64,000 nt of DNA from positions 26,033-90,032 of the forward strand of contig NZ_JADHDY010000007.1 in assembly GCF_016820535.1 (NCBI RefSeq). The letters run 5' to 3'. The position numbers and the translations under genes are program-made. Within the stretch, counting starts at the first letter, position 1. Each line of letters starts with the position of its first letter. A model generated the notes under the pieces. It had not been told where the DNA came from and ran no database searches. It worked only from the letters and a program-made list of their open reading frames with translations. Below are positions 16,720 through 24,453 of this stretch, piece by piece. The DNA is from Sporosarcina beigongshangi. Its GTDB lineage: Bacteria > Actinomycetota > Actinomycetes > Actinomycetales > Micrococcaceae.

Positions 16720-17772
16720 ATGACCACAAATAATCTCACCGTCGCGATTGCTGTCCCCCTCGAAGCCGAGCATGTGGAGGCCATCAGGGCAGCCAACCCG
16801 GCCGTCACCGTTCTCCACGAACCCGAGCTGCTGCCTCCGGAGCGCTTCCCGGCCGACCACGCCGGCGACCCCGAGTTCAAGCGCACGGAGGAGCAGGAGG
16901 CGCGCTACTGGGAGATGCTCCGCAGTGCAGACGTGCTGTACGGCTTCCCGAACGAGAGCCCGGCCGGGCTGGCCCAGATTGCCTCCAGCGAAAAGCTGCA
17001 GTGGATCCAGGCAATGGCCGCCGGCGCAGGCGGCGCGGTCAAGGCCGCGCAGCTGCCGGACGAGGCCCTCTCCCGCATCAAGGTCACCAGTTCCGCCGGC
17101 GTGCATGGCCTGCCGCTGGCCGAGTTTGCCATGATGGGCGCCCTCAACGGCCTCAAGCGAACCTCCGAACTCGCCGCCGACCAGGCCGCCAAGCACTGGC
17201 CCGAGCTGCGCACCCCCACCCGCCTCGCCAGTGGATCCAACGTGGTCATCACCGGCCTGGGCGAGATCGGCCTTGAAACGGCCCGCCTGTCCCGCGCCCT
17301 CGGCATGAACGTCAGCGGAACCAAGCGCACCGTGGAACCCATCGAAGGCATCGACACCGTCACCGACACCGCCGGCCTGCCCGGCCTCGTCGCCACGGCC
17401 GACATCGTCATCAACACCCTTCCCGGCACCCCCTACACCGAGAAGATGATCAACGCGGAGATCTTCGCCGCCATGAAGCCGGGCACCGTACTGGTAAACG
17501 TGGGCCGCGGCACGGTCATCGACGAAGACGCGCTCCTCGAGGCCCTCAACAACGGCCAGGTCGGCTACGCCTGCCTCGACGTGTTCGCCGTGGAGCCGCT
17601 GCCGGAGTCGAGCCCGCTGTGGGAGCACCCGCGCGTCATGGTCTCCCCGCACACCTCAGCCCTGAGCATGGCCGAGAACCGCCTCATCGCCGAGCGTTTC
17701 ATGGACAACCTGCAGCGCTTCCAGGCCGGCACCGCCCTGCTGCACGAGGTGGACAGGGTCCACTTCTACTGA
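16720..17772 (+). CDS. D-2-hydroxyacid dehydrogenase family protein
   Basis: 350 aa with the two-domain D-hydroxyacid dehydrogenase fold. The cofactor domain shows VVITGLGEIGLETARLSRALGM, then LPGTPYTEKMINAEIFAAMKPGTVLVNVGRGTVIDEDAL, and the catalytic Arg/Glu/His residues are in NVGRGT, VFAVEPLPE and VSPHTSAL. Such enzymes reduce 2-ketogluconate, hydroxypyruvate or glyoxylate, which fits the neighbouring sugar-acid genes. In-frame ATGs at 16708, 16711 and 16720 all lack a clear ribosome-binding site; 16720 is preferred because the operator-like motif covers the first two. Divergent from the beta-hydroxyacid dehydrogenase. Confidence 0.85.
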   Translation: MTTNNLTVAIAVPLEAEHVEAIRAANPAVTVLHEPELLPPERFPADHAGDPEFKRTEEQEARYWEMLRSADVLYGFPNESPAGLAQIASSEKLQWIQAMAAGAGGAVKAAQLPDEALSRIKVTSSAGVHGLPLAEFAMMGALNGLKRTSELAADQAAKHWPELRTPTRLASGSNVVITGLGEIGLETARLSRALGMNVSGTKRTVEPIEGIDTVTDTAGLPGLVATADIVINTLPGTPYTEKMINAEIFAAMKPGTVLVNVGRGTVIDEDALLEALNNGQVGYACLDVFAVEPLPESSPLWEHPRVMVSPHTSALSMAENRLIAERFMDNLQRFQAGTALLHEVDRVHFY

Positions 17773-17784
17773 CATGTCCCGCAC

Positions 17785-17818
17785 AAGGGGAGCTTCCAAC
17801 TGCGGAGGCTCCCCTTTT
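17785..17818 (+). terminator. Terminator of the D-2-hydroxyacid dehydrogenase gene
   Basis: AAGGGGAGCTTCC pairs with GGAGGCTCCCCTT (13 bp, one wobble) over a 6-nt loop and is followed by TT. It lies 12 bp after the stop codon. Confidence 0.8.
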
Positions 17819-17908
17819 GCATGCCCGCATGAAGCACGACGGCGGATGGCCTCGTTCCAGCGCAAGGTGCGGGTCCGGCGTCGGAATCAAATGCAGGTTA
17901 AACGCCGA

Positions 17909-17934
17909 GCGGCACCTGCCGGAACAGGTGCCGC
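17909..17934 (-). terminator. Hairpin downstream of the symporter gene
   Basis: A perfect 10-bp stem GCGGCACCTG/CAGGTGCCGC with a 6-nt loop lies 16 bp after the minus-strand stop codon of the MFS gene. There is no long U-run. Confidence 0.55.
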
Positions 17935-17949
17935 CTTGGTGCCGGCCGG

Positions 17950-19308
17950 CTAGGAGGCGTCTTCGACGAGGTTGAGGTCGCGGGCCACGGTTTCCGGGGT
18001 GAAGAACGTGGTGACAAAGGAGATGCCGGCCAGGACCGCCGAGTACACGGCGAGGACCAGCCACGAGTGGTTGGTGGCTGCCAGCAGCGCAACGCCCACA
18101 ATCGGGGCGATGCCGCCGGCGAACACGGCCGAAATTTCGCGGCTCATGGCCACGCCGGTGAAGCGGTGGGTTGAACCGAACAGCTCAGGCAGCATGGCGC
18201 ACTGGGGCCCAAGCATGGACTGCACGCCGATGGAGATGCCCACCACCATGACCGCCCAGACAAGCCAGACATGGCCCAGGGTGATCAGGTAGAACGCGGG
18301 GAAGGCAAAGAGCAGCTGGAAAAGTGCACCGTAGCGGTAGACGGTGACGCGGCCGACGCGGTCGGAGATGGCACCGAAGGAAATGACCATGATGGCGGCG
18401 AATCCCGCTGCGATCAGCAGGCCGACGGGTCCGATGAACTTGTCCCCTTCAAACACGCCGCCCTTGGCTGCCATGAAACCAACCAGCAGTGTGGAGTAGA
18501 TGCTGGAGTTGCCGTTTTCGCCCATGCGCAGGCCAATGCCGATCAGGACGTTCTTCTTGGAGGTGCGCCACAGCGTGCCGAGCGGGTTCTTGGTGACGTT
18601 CTTGTGCTTCTCCAGCTCCTGGAAGACCGGGGTTTCCTTGAGCTTGAGGCGGATGTACACGGCCACGGCAATCAGCACAATGCTGGCCAGGAACGGCACG
18701 CGCCACAGCCAGCCTTCCAAAACCTCGGGGTGGGCCAGGCCCAGGAGTGCAAACGTTCCTGCGCCCAGGAGGGTGCCGACCTGGATGCCGACGAATGGCA
18801 GGGCGGCGAAGAAGCCGCGGCGCCTGCGCGGGGCGACTTCGGAGATCAGGGTGGTGGCGCCCGCCTGCTCGGCGCCTGCGCCCAGGCCCTGCAGGATGCG
18901 CATGGTCACCAGCAGGATGGCCCCCACCATGCCGGCTTGTGAATAGGTGGGCAGCAGGCCGATGGCGAAGGACGCGCCGCCCATGAGCGCGATGGTGGTC
19001 AGGAGGACCTGCTTGCGGCCGAAACGGTCGCCGATGTAGCCAAACACCAGGCCGCCGAAGGGGCGGGCCGCAAAGCCGACGCCGTACGTGGCGAAGGAGG
19101 CGATCAACGCGCCCGTGTCACCCAGCGGCGCGAAGAAGAGCGGGCCGAAGATCAGGGCCGATGCAAGGCCGTAAATGTAGAAATCGTAATATTCGAGTGC
19201 CGAGCCTACGGAGCTGGCCAAGGTGGCCCGGCGGAGCTGGTCCGGGTCCACCTTCTCGGCGTCAGAATTCACGCTGGGGTTTTTGGGGCTTAATGGCCGT
19301 GTAGTCAC
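17950..19308 (-). CDS. MFS metabolite:proton symporter (MHS family)
   Basis: 452 aa, about 12 membrane segments. The MHS-type hallmarks are ASSVGSALEYYDFYIYGLASALIF at the first helix, the loop motif GDRFGRKQVLL and RLKLKETPVFQEL in the central loop. Members import shikimate, ketoglutarate, proline or sugar acids with protons; here the neighbours suggest a sugar-acid substrate (inference). The GTG at 19308 is chosen because GGGAG lies 7 nt upstream; a longer frame adds 17 residues. It lies between the catabolic genes and the IclR regulator. Confidence 0.88.
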   Translation of the reverse strand: MTTRPLSPKNPSVNSDAEKVDPDQLRRATLASSVGSALEYYDFYIYGLASALIFGPLFFAPLGDTGALIASFATYGVGFAARPFGGLVFGYIGDRFGRKQVLLTTIALMGGASFAIGLLPTYSQAGMVGAILLVTMRILQGLGAGAEQAGATTLISEVAPRRRRGFFAALPFVGIQVGTLLGAGTFALLGLAHPEVLEGWLWRVPFLASIVLIAVAVYIRLKLKETPVFQELEKHKNVTKNPLGTLWRTSKKNVLIGIGLRMGENGNSSIYSTLLVGFMAAKGGVFEGDKFIGPVGLLIAAGFAAIMVISFGAISDRVGRVTVYRYGALFQLLFAFPAFYLITLGHVWLVWAVMVVGISIGVQSMLGPQCAMLPELFGSTHRFTGVAMSREISAVFAGGIAPIVGVALLAATNHSWLVLAVYSAVLAGISFVTTFFTPETVARDLNLVEDAS

Positions 19309-19374
19309 TGGTTCTCCCTTGAAACGTGCCGGGCCACCATTGGCCCGGACAGGCGACAACGACCATAAGGTCGA

Positions 19375-19386
19375 TCACTATAGTGA
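19375..19386 (-). promoter_or_regulatory. Palindromic operator-like site upstream of the symporter gene
   Basis: TCACTATAGTGA is a perfect 12-bp palindrome, extended to TGTTCACTATAGTGA on the minus strand, 67 bp upstream of the symporter start. Its TGTTCA half resembles the motif seen ahead of the other two transcription units of this cluster. Likely binding site of the adjacent IclR regulator (inference). Confidence 0.5.
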
Positions 19387-19438
19387 ACAGCGTACAACAT
19401 AATGAACGCCAAGCCAAGGAAAAATGTTGTCCCCGTCA

Positions 19439-20242
19439 CTAGCCCATGGGGTTGCCCAACATTTTGGTCAGTTCAGTCAGCTCCCCCACCATGGCTTCAC
19501 GCTGCGCATCTGAGAACGTTGCCTTCAGAGCCGTGACGGAAACACCCAGGCTGGGGCCGTGCGAGCCGCGCGTGGGCACGGCAACCGCGAGGCTGACCAC
19601 GCCCAAGGTGGATTCCTCATCCTCGAACGCGTAGCCCTGTGTACGGATGGTGCCGATCTGCTCTTTCAGCTCGCTTCCCGTTCGCAAGGAGTGGGGCGTC
19701 AGGACGGGAAGCGGGGCATCGTCCGGAAATTGCTGGTCCAGGTCATGGTCATGGAGCTTGGCCACCAGAACCTTGCCCACGGCGCACAGCGAGACCGGCA
19801 TCTTGTCGCCGATGTTGGACGTCAGCCGGACGGCCGGGTGGCCCTCATAGCGGGCAAGGTAGATGACGTTGCCGCCGTCGAGCATGGCAATGCGCACAGT
19901 CTCGCCCTTGAGCACCGGGGCGGACTCGCAGAAGCGGTAGAACTCCCGCACTTCGTCGCGGCGGCTCAGGTAGGCGGCGCCGAGCTCCACAAGCCGCACG
20001 CCCAGGGCATAGTCGGATCCGACCCGGGTTATCAGTTCGGCGTCCTCCAGGGCCTGCAACAGGTTGGAGGTCGAAGACTTGGGAATCCCCAATTCCCTGG
20101 CCAGGTCGCTGAGCGTCAGCCGGCCGGTTTCAGAAACGGCCAGTGCGTCCAGTACGGCGGCAGCACGGGTGACTGCCGGGGCGGGCGAGCCGGGGCCCCG
20201 AACTTCATTGGCCTTGCCGGGCTCGGCTTGAATTTTGCTCAC
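19439..20242 (-). CDS. IclR family transcriptional regulator
   Basis: 267 aa: an N-terminal winged helix (residues 22-85; helix-turn-helix LTLSDLARELGIPKSSTSNLLQAL) and a C-terminal ligand-binding domain (YLARYEGHPAVRL, LCAVGKVLVAKL, GYAFEDEESTLGVVSLAVAV). IclR proteins sense small organic acids. The GTG start at 20242 has GAGGAAG just upstream. Its place next to the symporter and dehydrogenases, and the shared motif in the three promoters, make it the probable regulator of the sugar-acid cluster and of itself. Confidence 0.9.
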   Translation of the reverse strand: MSKIQAEPGKANEVRGPGSPAPAVTRAAAVLDALAVSETGRLTLSDLARELGIPKSSTSNLLQALEDAELITRVGSDYALGVRLVELGAAYLSRRDEVREFYRFCESAPVLKGETVRIAMLDGGNVIYLARYEGHPAVRLTSNIGDKMPVSLCAVGKVLVAKLHDHDLDQQFPDDAPLPVLTPHSLRTGSELKEQIGTIRTQGYAFEDEESTLGVVSLAVAVPTRGSHGPSLGVSVTALKATFSDAQREAMVGELTELTKMLGNPMG

Positions 20243-20364
20243 GTGTCTTCCTCAACGGTGAAGGTTCCGGAGACGGCCCCGGGCGGCGTTTTAAAGCCAA
20301 CAAAGTGTACATTGCAGTGGACATCATTCATCATACTGTTCATGTGAATGTAGAACGTCCCGTG
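20243..20364. promoter_or_regulatory. IclR gene upstream region with operator-like motif
   Basis: Minus-strand CAGTATGATGAA (20327-20338) matches the site at 16704-16715 exactly, within TTCATCATACTGTTCATG (20327-20344). It lies 85 bp upstream of the IclR start and only 21 bp before the -35 of the first small-RNA candidate, so one regulator could affect both. Confidence 0.45.
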
Positions 20365-20456
20365 TTGTGATTTGCCCGCCAAGACGGTATATTTCTTCTC
20401 AGACCTTCCACTGTGGCGTCCCCCAATAGCCACAGTGGGAGGTCCTCCAATTTAAG
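20365..20456 (+). ncRNA. Candidate small RNA 1: strong promoter plus C-loop hairpin
   Basis: -35 TTGTGA (20365-20370), a 17-nt spacer and -10 TATATT (20388-20393) are followed 8 nt later by a 16-bp stem (20402-20417 with 20429-20444, one G-U pair) whose 11-nt loop is GTCCCCCAATA. Transcription should start at the foot of the stem. After it come CTCC and AATTTAA; there is no clear U-tract, so the 3' end is unknown. No open frame with a ribosome-binding site is present. The unit is homologous to small RNA candidate 2. Confidence 0.55.
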
Positions 20457-20600
20457 GCCGGAACGGCAAATCGCAGGCAATCCGAACACCACACCACGCG
20501 AGCGGCACGGCCCCGGCAGCCGCTTCACACGGCCACCGCCGCCAAGATGGCAGCCCCCTGACAGCCACCTGTTAATAATCTGGAAATGTTGAGTGTCAGT
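20457..20600. other. Spacer between the two small-RNA candidates
   Basis: About 140 bp without a supported gene. Only trivial open frames are present. It may be transcribed as the 3' part of small RNA candidate 1. Confidence 0.5.
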
Positions 20601-20691
20601 TTGCAATGTGGGCCGCGAGCAGATATATTTTCATTACTGGTTCCCCACCGCAGCGTCCCCCAATAGCTGTGGCGGGGAACCTTTCAGTTTA
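20601..20691 (+). ncRNA. Candidate small RNA 2: second copy of the promoter-hairpin unit
   Basis: -35 TTGCAA (20601-20606), a 17-nt spacer, -10 TATATT (20624-20629) and, 9 nt later, a 16-position stem (20639-20654 with 20666-20681; one A-C mismatch, one G-U pair). The loop GTCCCCCAATA is identical to copy 1 although the stems differ in most positions, so the helix is conserved by compensating changes. The 3' flank TTTCAGTTTAA resembles the AATTTAA flank of copy 1. The hairpin lies just 3' of the converging DUF6504 gene and could also stop that transcript. Confidence 0.55.
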
Positions 20692-21006
20692 ACGCCGCCT
20701 CATGCGCCACGGGCCACCCTCGTGCTCGCGCTCCAGGTCCATCGTGACGAGCTCACTGCGCAGATTCCGTCCCAGGCGCGCCTGCACGCGCCACACCTGG
20801 ACATCCACCCGGCCCTGCCCCTTGGGCATCCGCTGGGCAGTTTCCCACCAGGGCGTGCGTTCATACCAGCGCATCGGCTCCGCCCCCACAGTCCACAGCC
20901 TGCCATTGCGATGCACCCGGACAGGAACACCCTCACTTGTAGTTTCCACTTGCACTTCATCCCCCGGCAATCTCATGCAGGGAACGCTACGGGAGGGCTC
21001 TGACAT
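20689..21006 (-). CDS. DUF6504 family protein
   Basis: A 105-aa protein with the core VPVRVHRNGRLWTVGAEPMRWYERTPWWE and RVDVQVWRVQARLG...SELVTMDLEREHEGGPWRMRR, as in small actinobacterial DUF6504 proteins, which are often found near DNA-repair polymerase genes. It is Trp/Arg-rich and may bind nucleic acid, but the function is unknown. ATG at 21006 has GGGGGAG 5 nt upstream. The gene converges with the small-RNA candidates. Confidence 0.75.
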   Translation of the reverse strand: MSEPSRSVPCMRLPGDEVQVETTSEGVPVRVHRNGRLWTVGAEPMRWYERTPWWETAQRMPKGQGRVDVQVWRVQARLGRNLRSELVTMDLEREHEGGPWRMRRR

Positions 21007-21155
21007 TCTGCTCCCCCGGCCGTCGCCCCGGGGATGGCCGACGGCGGCACTTCCGGGAAGAGCGCCACGCTTACACCGTGGGTGTCACCTTGCGGGACGG
21101 GCGTGCGGGCCAGCCGTTCGACGCCGCCAGCTGCATAATGGCGGGCCGGCGCAGG

Positions 21156-22052
21156 CTACTTGAACGCCAACAGGCGCAGAAACTGCAGCTCGCTGATGAC
21201 CTTGATGTCCTGGCCCGCCGCTGCCAGCTCGTGGGCGCGCCTGACCTTGGCGCTCGGCCGGGCCGCTCCCCCGGCATCCGCGCTGACCACCAGCGTGACC
21301 TTCTTGGTTGCGCCGTTGGCGATCGTCGCACCCTTGGCCGCAGCTGCATCCTGGGCTTCCACACGGGACATGGCCGCCAGGTCCCCGCTGAAGACGATGG
21401 TCTGGCCAAAGAGCGGACCGTAGGGGTTTGCGTCCCGATTGGCCGTTGGCAGTTCCGACACCTTGCGCGAGTACCCAGCGGCGTAGTAGGCGGGCACCCT
21501 CGGCTTCGATGTGGCAGGCCATAGCGCGCTGAGGTTTGGGGCACCGTTGCGCCGGGCGAGCTCAATGGCAATCAAAGCACTGGCGCGTGCGTCATCACCG
21601 GCGTCGTGGTGGTTGAAGGCGGGCAGCGCCAGCGCACCCACAACATCCGAGAGTGTGTAATGGTCCAGCACCAGGTGCCGCCTGGCCAGGTCCAGCGTGC
21701 AGTGGAAATCAAAATCTGGTGCCGGCAGCCCGCAGGCCTCATTCGCCTTGGAAATCACCGACTTCTCAAAGCTGACGTTGTGGCCCACCAGCGCATCAGT
21801 GCCGATGAAGTCCGTCATGGGGCCGTGGATGCCGCGCCAATCCGGCATGGTCCGCACCTGCGCGGCCGTAATGCCGTGGATGCCCACGTTGACGGGATGG
21901 AACTCGTCATAGCCGGGCAGCGGCTTCATGAGCCAGGACACCTGCTCAACCACCACTCCGGCCCGCACCTTGGTCATGCCCACGGCGCAGGCCGAGGCCC
22001 GGAAGTTGTTGGCGGTTTCAAAATCGATCGCAGTGAATGAGATGTCCTGCAT
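21156..22052 (-). CDS. DnaQ-like 3'-5' exonuclease with C-terminal BRCT domain
   Basis: 298 aa. The DEDDh exonuclease domain (residues 1-185) shows Exo I AIDFETAN, Exo II in LVGHNVSFEKS and Exo III HHDAGDDARAS. A BRCT domain fills about 215-295 (PLFGQTIVFSGDLAAMSRVEAQDAAAAKGATIANGATKKVTLVV). This architecture is common in actinobacteria and suggests DNA-end processing in repair. ATG at 22052 (MQDISFTAIDFETAN) has GGGGAG upstream; a frame 14 codons longer exists but its start lacks such a site. Confidence 0.9.
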   Translation of the reverse strand: MQDISFTAIDFETANNFRASACAVGMTKVRAGVVVEQVSWLMKPLPGYDEFHPVNVGIHGITAAQVRTMPDWRGIHGPMTDFIGTDALVGHNVSFEKSVISKANEACGLPAPDFDFHCTLDLARRHLVLDHYTLSDVVGALALPAFNHHDAGDDARASALIAIELARRNGAPNLSALWPATSKPRVPAYYAAGYSRKVSELPTANRDANPYGPLFGQTIVFSGDLAAMSRVEAQDAAAAKGATIANGATKKVTLVVSADAGGAARPSAKVRRAHELAAAGQDIKVISELQFLRLLAFK

Positions 22053-22092
22053 GCACTCCCCCTCGTGTTGCTGCGCGGAAGCCGGCGCCCGC

Positions 22093-22145
22093 ACAAAAAA
22101 CCCCGCCGTTCCGTGCCATGTGGCGCGAAGGGCGGGGTTTTTCTT
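22093..22145 (-). terminator. Terminator of tRNA-Val
   Basis: AACCCCGCC (22131-22139 on minus) pairs with GGCGGGGTT (22107-22099), with TTTTTT following on the minus strand. It lies about 10 bp after the tRNA 3' end. Confidence 0.85.
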
Positions 22146-22148
22146 GGG

Positions 22149-22221
22149 TGGGTCCTACCGGGATCGAACCGATGACATCCACGGTGTAAACGTGGCGCTC
22201 TACCAGCTGAGCTAAAGACCC
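22149..22221 (-). tRNA. tRNA-Val (anticodon TAC)
   Basis: 73 nt with a 7-bp acceptor stem (GGGTCTT/AGGACCC), D-arm AGCTCAGCTGGTAGAGC, anticodon loop GTTTACACC and T-arm CGGTTCGATCCCG. The CCA end is not encoded; the discriminator base is A. Confidence 0.96.
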
Positions 22222-22291
22222 ATTCATTGTCCTGCCCTTCAGGCTTTCCACCTGCCGGGCTGACCAACGAGAAACTACTGTACATGATGAT

Positions 22292-23251
22292 TTAGCTGTT
22301 GCGCCAATCGGGGGCCAGCAATTCCACCAGTCGCCCCAGCGACTCCCCCACTCCGGCCTCCAACTTCACCGCGGCGAGCGGATCTCCCCGGGTTGCTCCA
22401 CGGTTGATGATGATGACGGGCTTGCCGTCCTTGGCGGCCTTTTTCACGAACCGCAGCCCGCTCATGACGGTCAGCGAGGAACCGGCAACCACCAGTGCGC
22501 CGGCGCTGTCGAGCATTTGGTAGGAGCGCTCAACCCTGTCCCGGGGCACATTCTCTCCGAAGAACACAAAGTCCGGCTTGAGCAGCCCACCACAGAGCGG
22601 GCACCTGGCCACATTGAAGGAGGCGATGAGCAGTTCGCTTTCAAGCTCGGCGTCCGCGTCCGGCGCGGAAGCGGCGCCACCGGCTTCCTCAACGGCCGAC
22701 AGGAACCCGGGGTTCAGTTCCGCCAGGACCACGGCCAGGAAGTCCCTCGAATAGCTGTTGCCGCAATCGGTGCACACGATCCGGTCGAAACGGCCGTGCA
22801 GGTCCACCACGGTGCCGGCCCCGGCTGCCTCATGCAGCCGGTCGACGTTTTGGGTGATGATGCCGGTGAGCACACCTGCCTTCTCCAGGGCTGCGGCCGC
22901 CCGGTGCCCGGCGTTGGGTTCAGCCCGCTTCATGTGGGCCCAGCCAATGTGGTTGCGGGCCCAGTAGCGCCGGCGCAGTTCCGGATCACCCATGAATTCC
23001 TGGTACGTCAGGGGTTGCCGGGGCGCCGCATTGGGGCCGCGGTAGTCGGGGATGCCCGAATCCGTACTGAGGCCCGCCCCGGTCAGCAGCGCCACGGGCA
23101 GTCCGCGGAGGATGTCCGCCACAGTCTCCAGCACTGCTGAGTCGGCCGGCGTCAGCCCGGCCGAGGGCCCGACCGGCGCGGCCTGCCGAAATCCGGTTTG
23201 GCCGATGCCGGGGCGCACCTTGTCGCCACCCACGGCGGCATTGCCGTTCAC
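22292..23251 (-). CDS. Sir2 family NAD-dependent protein deacetylase
   Basis: 319 aa. NAD site GAGLSTDSGIPDYRG, TQNVDRLHEAAG, catalytic His in VVDLHGRFD, zinc cysteines in CTDCG and CPLCGG, and KPDFVFFGENVP. It removes acetyl groups from protein lysines using NAD. A 60-residue insert with Ala/Asp-rich sequence lies between the two zinc pairs. ATG at 23251 overlaps the ahpE stop by 4 bp (ATGA), so it is the last gene of a DUF3052-ahpE-sirtuin operon. It is a plain single-domain sirtuin, not a defence-type fusion. Confidence 0.93.
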   Translation of the reverse strand: MNGNAAVGGDKVRPGIGQTGFRQAAPVGPSAGLTPADSAVLETVADILRGLPVALLTGAGLSTDSGIPDYRGPNAAPRQPLTYQEFMGDPELRRRYWARNHIGWAHMKRAEPNAGHRAAAALEKAGVLTGIITQNVDRLHEAAGAGTVVDLHGRFDRIVCTDCGNSYSRDFLAVVLAELNPGFLSAVEEAGGAASAPDADAELESELLIASFNVARCPLCGGLLKPDFVFFGENVPRDRVERSYQMLDSAGALVVAGSSLTVMSGLRFVKKAAKDGKPVIIINRGATRGDPLAAVKLEAGVGESLGRLVELLAPDWRNS

Positions 23252-23739
23252 AGCCGCGCCAGCGCCTGCCGGTACCGCTCCAGCGGACGCGCCTGACCGC
23301 GGGGGGTGCTGAACGCATCTGCAATGCGCCCGTCGCCGGCAACCAGGAACGTGCTGCGCCCAGCCATGCCGTGCACAGCGTCAAAGACCCCGTAGGCCTG
23401 GGCCACCCCGCCGTGTGGCCAGAAATCGGCCAGCAGGTCAAAGTCATAGCCTTCGGCCTGCGCGTAGGCACGCAGGGTGAACTTCGTGTCAACCGAAATC
23501 GCCAGCAGGGTCACCCCGGCCGCCGCAAAATCAGCGATGTTGTCCCGCAACTCGCATAGTTCACCTGTGCAGATGCCGGAGAAGGCGAAGGGGTAGAAGA
23601 CCAGTGCCACCGCCTTGGGCGCGTCCGGGCCGGCCAACAACGCGGACAGCGAGACGGGCTCGCCAAACTGGTTGGGCAGGGAAAAGTCGGGAGCAATGTC
23701 CCCGGGGGCCAGTCCTTGGCGGGTGCCGCCGTCGTGCAT
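23248..23739 (-). CDS. ahpE: AhpE-type 1-Cys peroxiredoxin
   Basis: 163 aa. The peroxidatic motif FYPFAFSGICTGEL (Cys57) matches mycobacterial AhpE; another Cys follows at 62 (ELCELRD). It reduces peroxides and peroxynitrite at the expense of thiols. The ATG at 23739 shares one base with the DUF3052 stop (TAATG). The adjacent order ahpE-DUF3052-aceE is the one seen in Mycobacterium tuberculosis (Rv2238c, Rv2239c, Rv2241). Confidence 0.92.
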   Translation of the reverse strand: MHDGGTRQGLAPGDIAPDFSLPNQFGEPVSLSALLAGPDAPKAVALVFYPFAFSGICTGELCELRDNIADFAAAGVTLLAISVDTKFTLRAYAQAEGYDFDLLADFWPHGGVAQAYGVFDAVHGMAGRSTFLVAGDGRIADAFSTPRGQARPLERYRQALARL

Positions 23740-24158
23740 TATTGGCGCTTGCGCGGGACCAGGCGGGTTGCAGCCCAGTCCGTGGAAACGCCCGCCGTGG
23801 TGGTCACGTGCAGGCCGGCCGTGGGTGCCGCTTCCTGGATTTCCGATGGCGGGACGTACCCGTCGCGACCCTGCTTGGGCGTGAGAATCCACACCACTCC
23901 GCCCTCGTCGAGGCTGGTGAGGGAATCCATCAGCGCATCCACCAGGTCGCCATCGTCTACGCGCCACCAGAAGATGACGGCGTCGACAACGTCGTGATCA
24001 TCCTCGTCAAACATTTCAGAACCAATCAGTTCCTCAATGCTGTCGCGCAGGTCATAATCAACGTCGTCGTCATATCCGAGTTCCTGGACGAGATCCCCGT
24101 CCTTGAACCCCAAATTGCCTGCCACCTTGGCAACAGTGCCGGCGTCGGCCTCGCTCAC
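23739..24158 (-). CDS. DUF3052 family protein
   Basis: 139 aa, acidic, matching the actinobacterial DUF3052 family: KVAGNLGFKDGDLVQELGYDDDVD, then DAVIFWWRVDDGDLVDALMDSLTSL and VWILTPKQGRDGYVPPSEI, ending in a basic tail. Function is unknown; it is a conserved companion of ahpE and aceE. It begins a minus-strand operon divergent from aceE across 295 bp. Confidence 0.9.
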   Translation of the reverse strand: MSEADAGTVAKVAGNLGFKDGDLVQELGYDDDVDYDLRDSIEELIGSEMFDEDDHDVVDAVIFWWRVDDGDLVDALMDSLTSLDEGGVVWILTPKQGRDGYVPPSEIQEAAPTAGLHVTTTAGVSTDWAATRLVPRKRQ

Positions 24159-24453
24159 GTTTTTCCTCCTGCGATCAACGCTTGCGCGCTGGTTTGTTGG
24201 TCAATAACCCCAGTCTAGGGGGTGAGGCCATATTGCCTCCACTTATTGGGCATTGGCAACAAACATCACTGCAAAACACCCACGATCCTGTGATTTACCT
24301 TACCAACCGGGGTGTGCGAGCCTTATTGCTGACGGTCCGGCGTGTTCATGAGCCGTGCACAGCTACGCACTGGCGCGCCCGTCGGACTAGAGTGTTTATA
24401 CGCCCAAGGCCACAGCATTGGGCACCCCACACTGCTTTTAAGAGAGGTTGGAC

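Noticed and set aside
22149-22221. tRNA-Val as an integration site
   Set aside because: No duplicated tRNA 3' end, integrase or composition change was seen on either side.
22292-23251. Sirtuin as an antiphage defence gene
   Set aside because: It has a zinc-binding deacetylase architecture and sits in a redox operon; no defence partner such as TIR, STAND or HerA is nearby.
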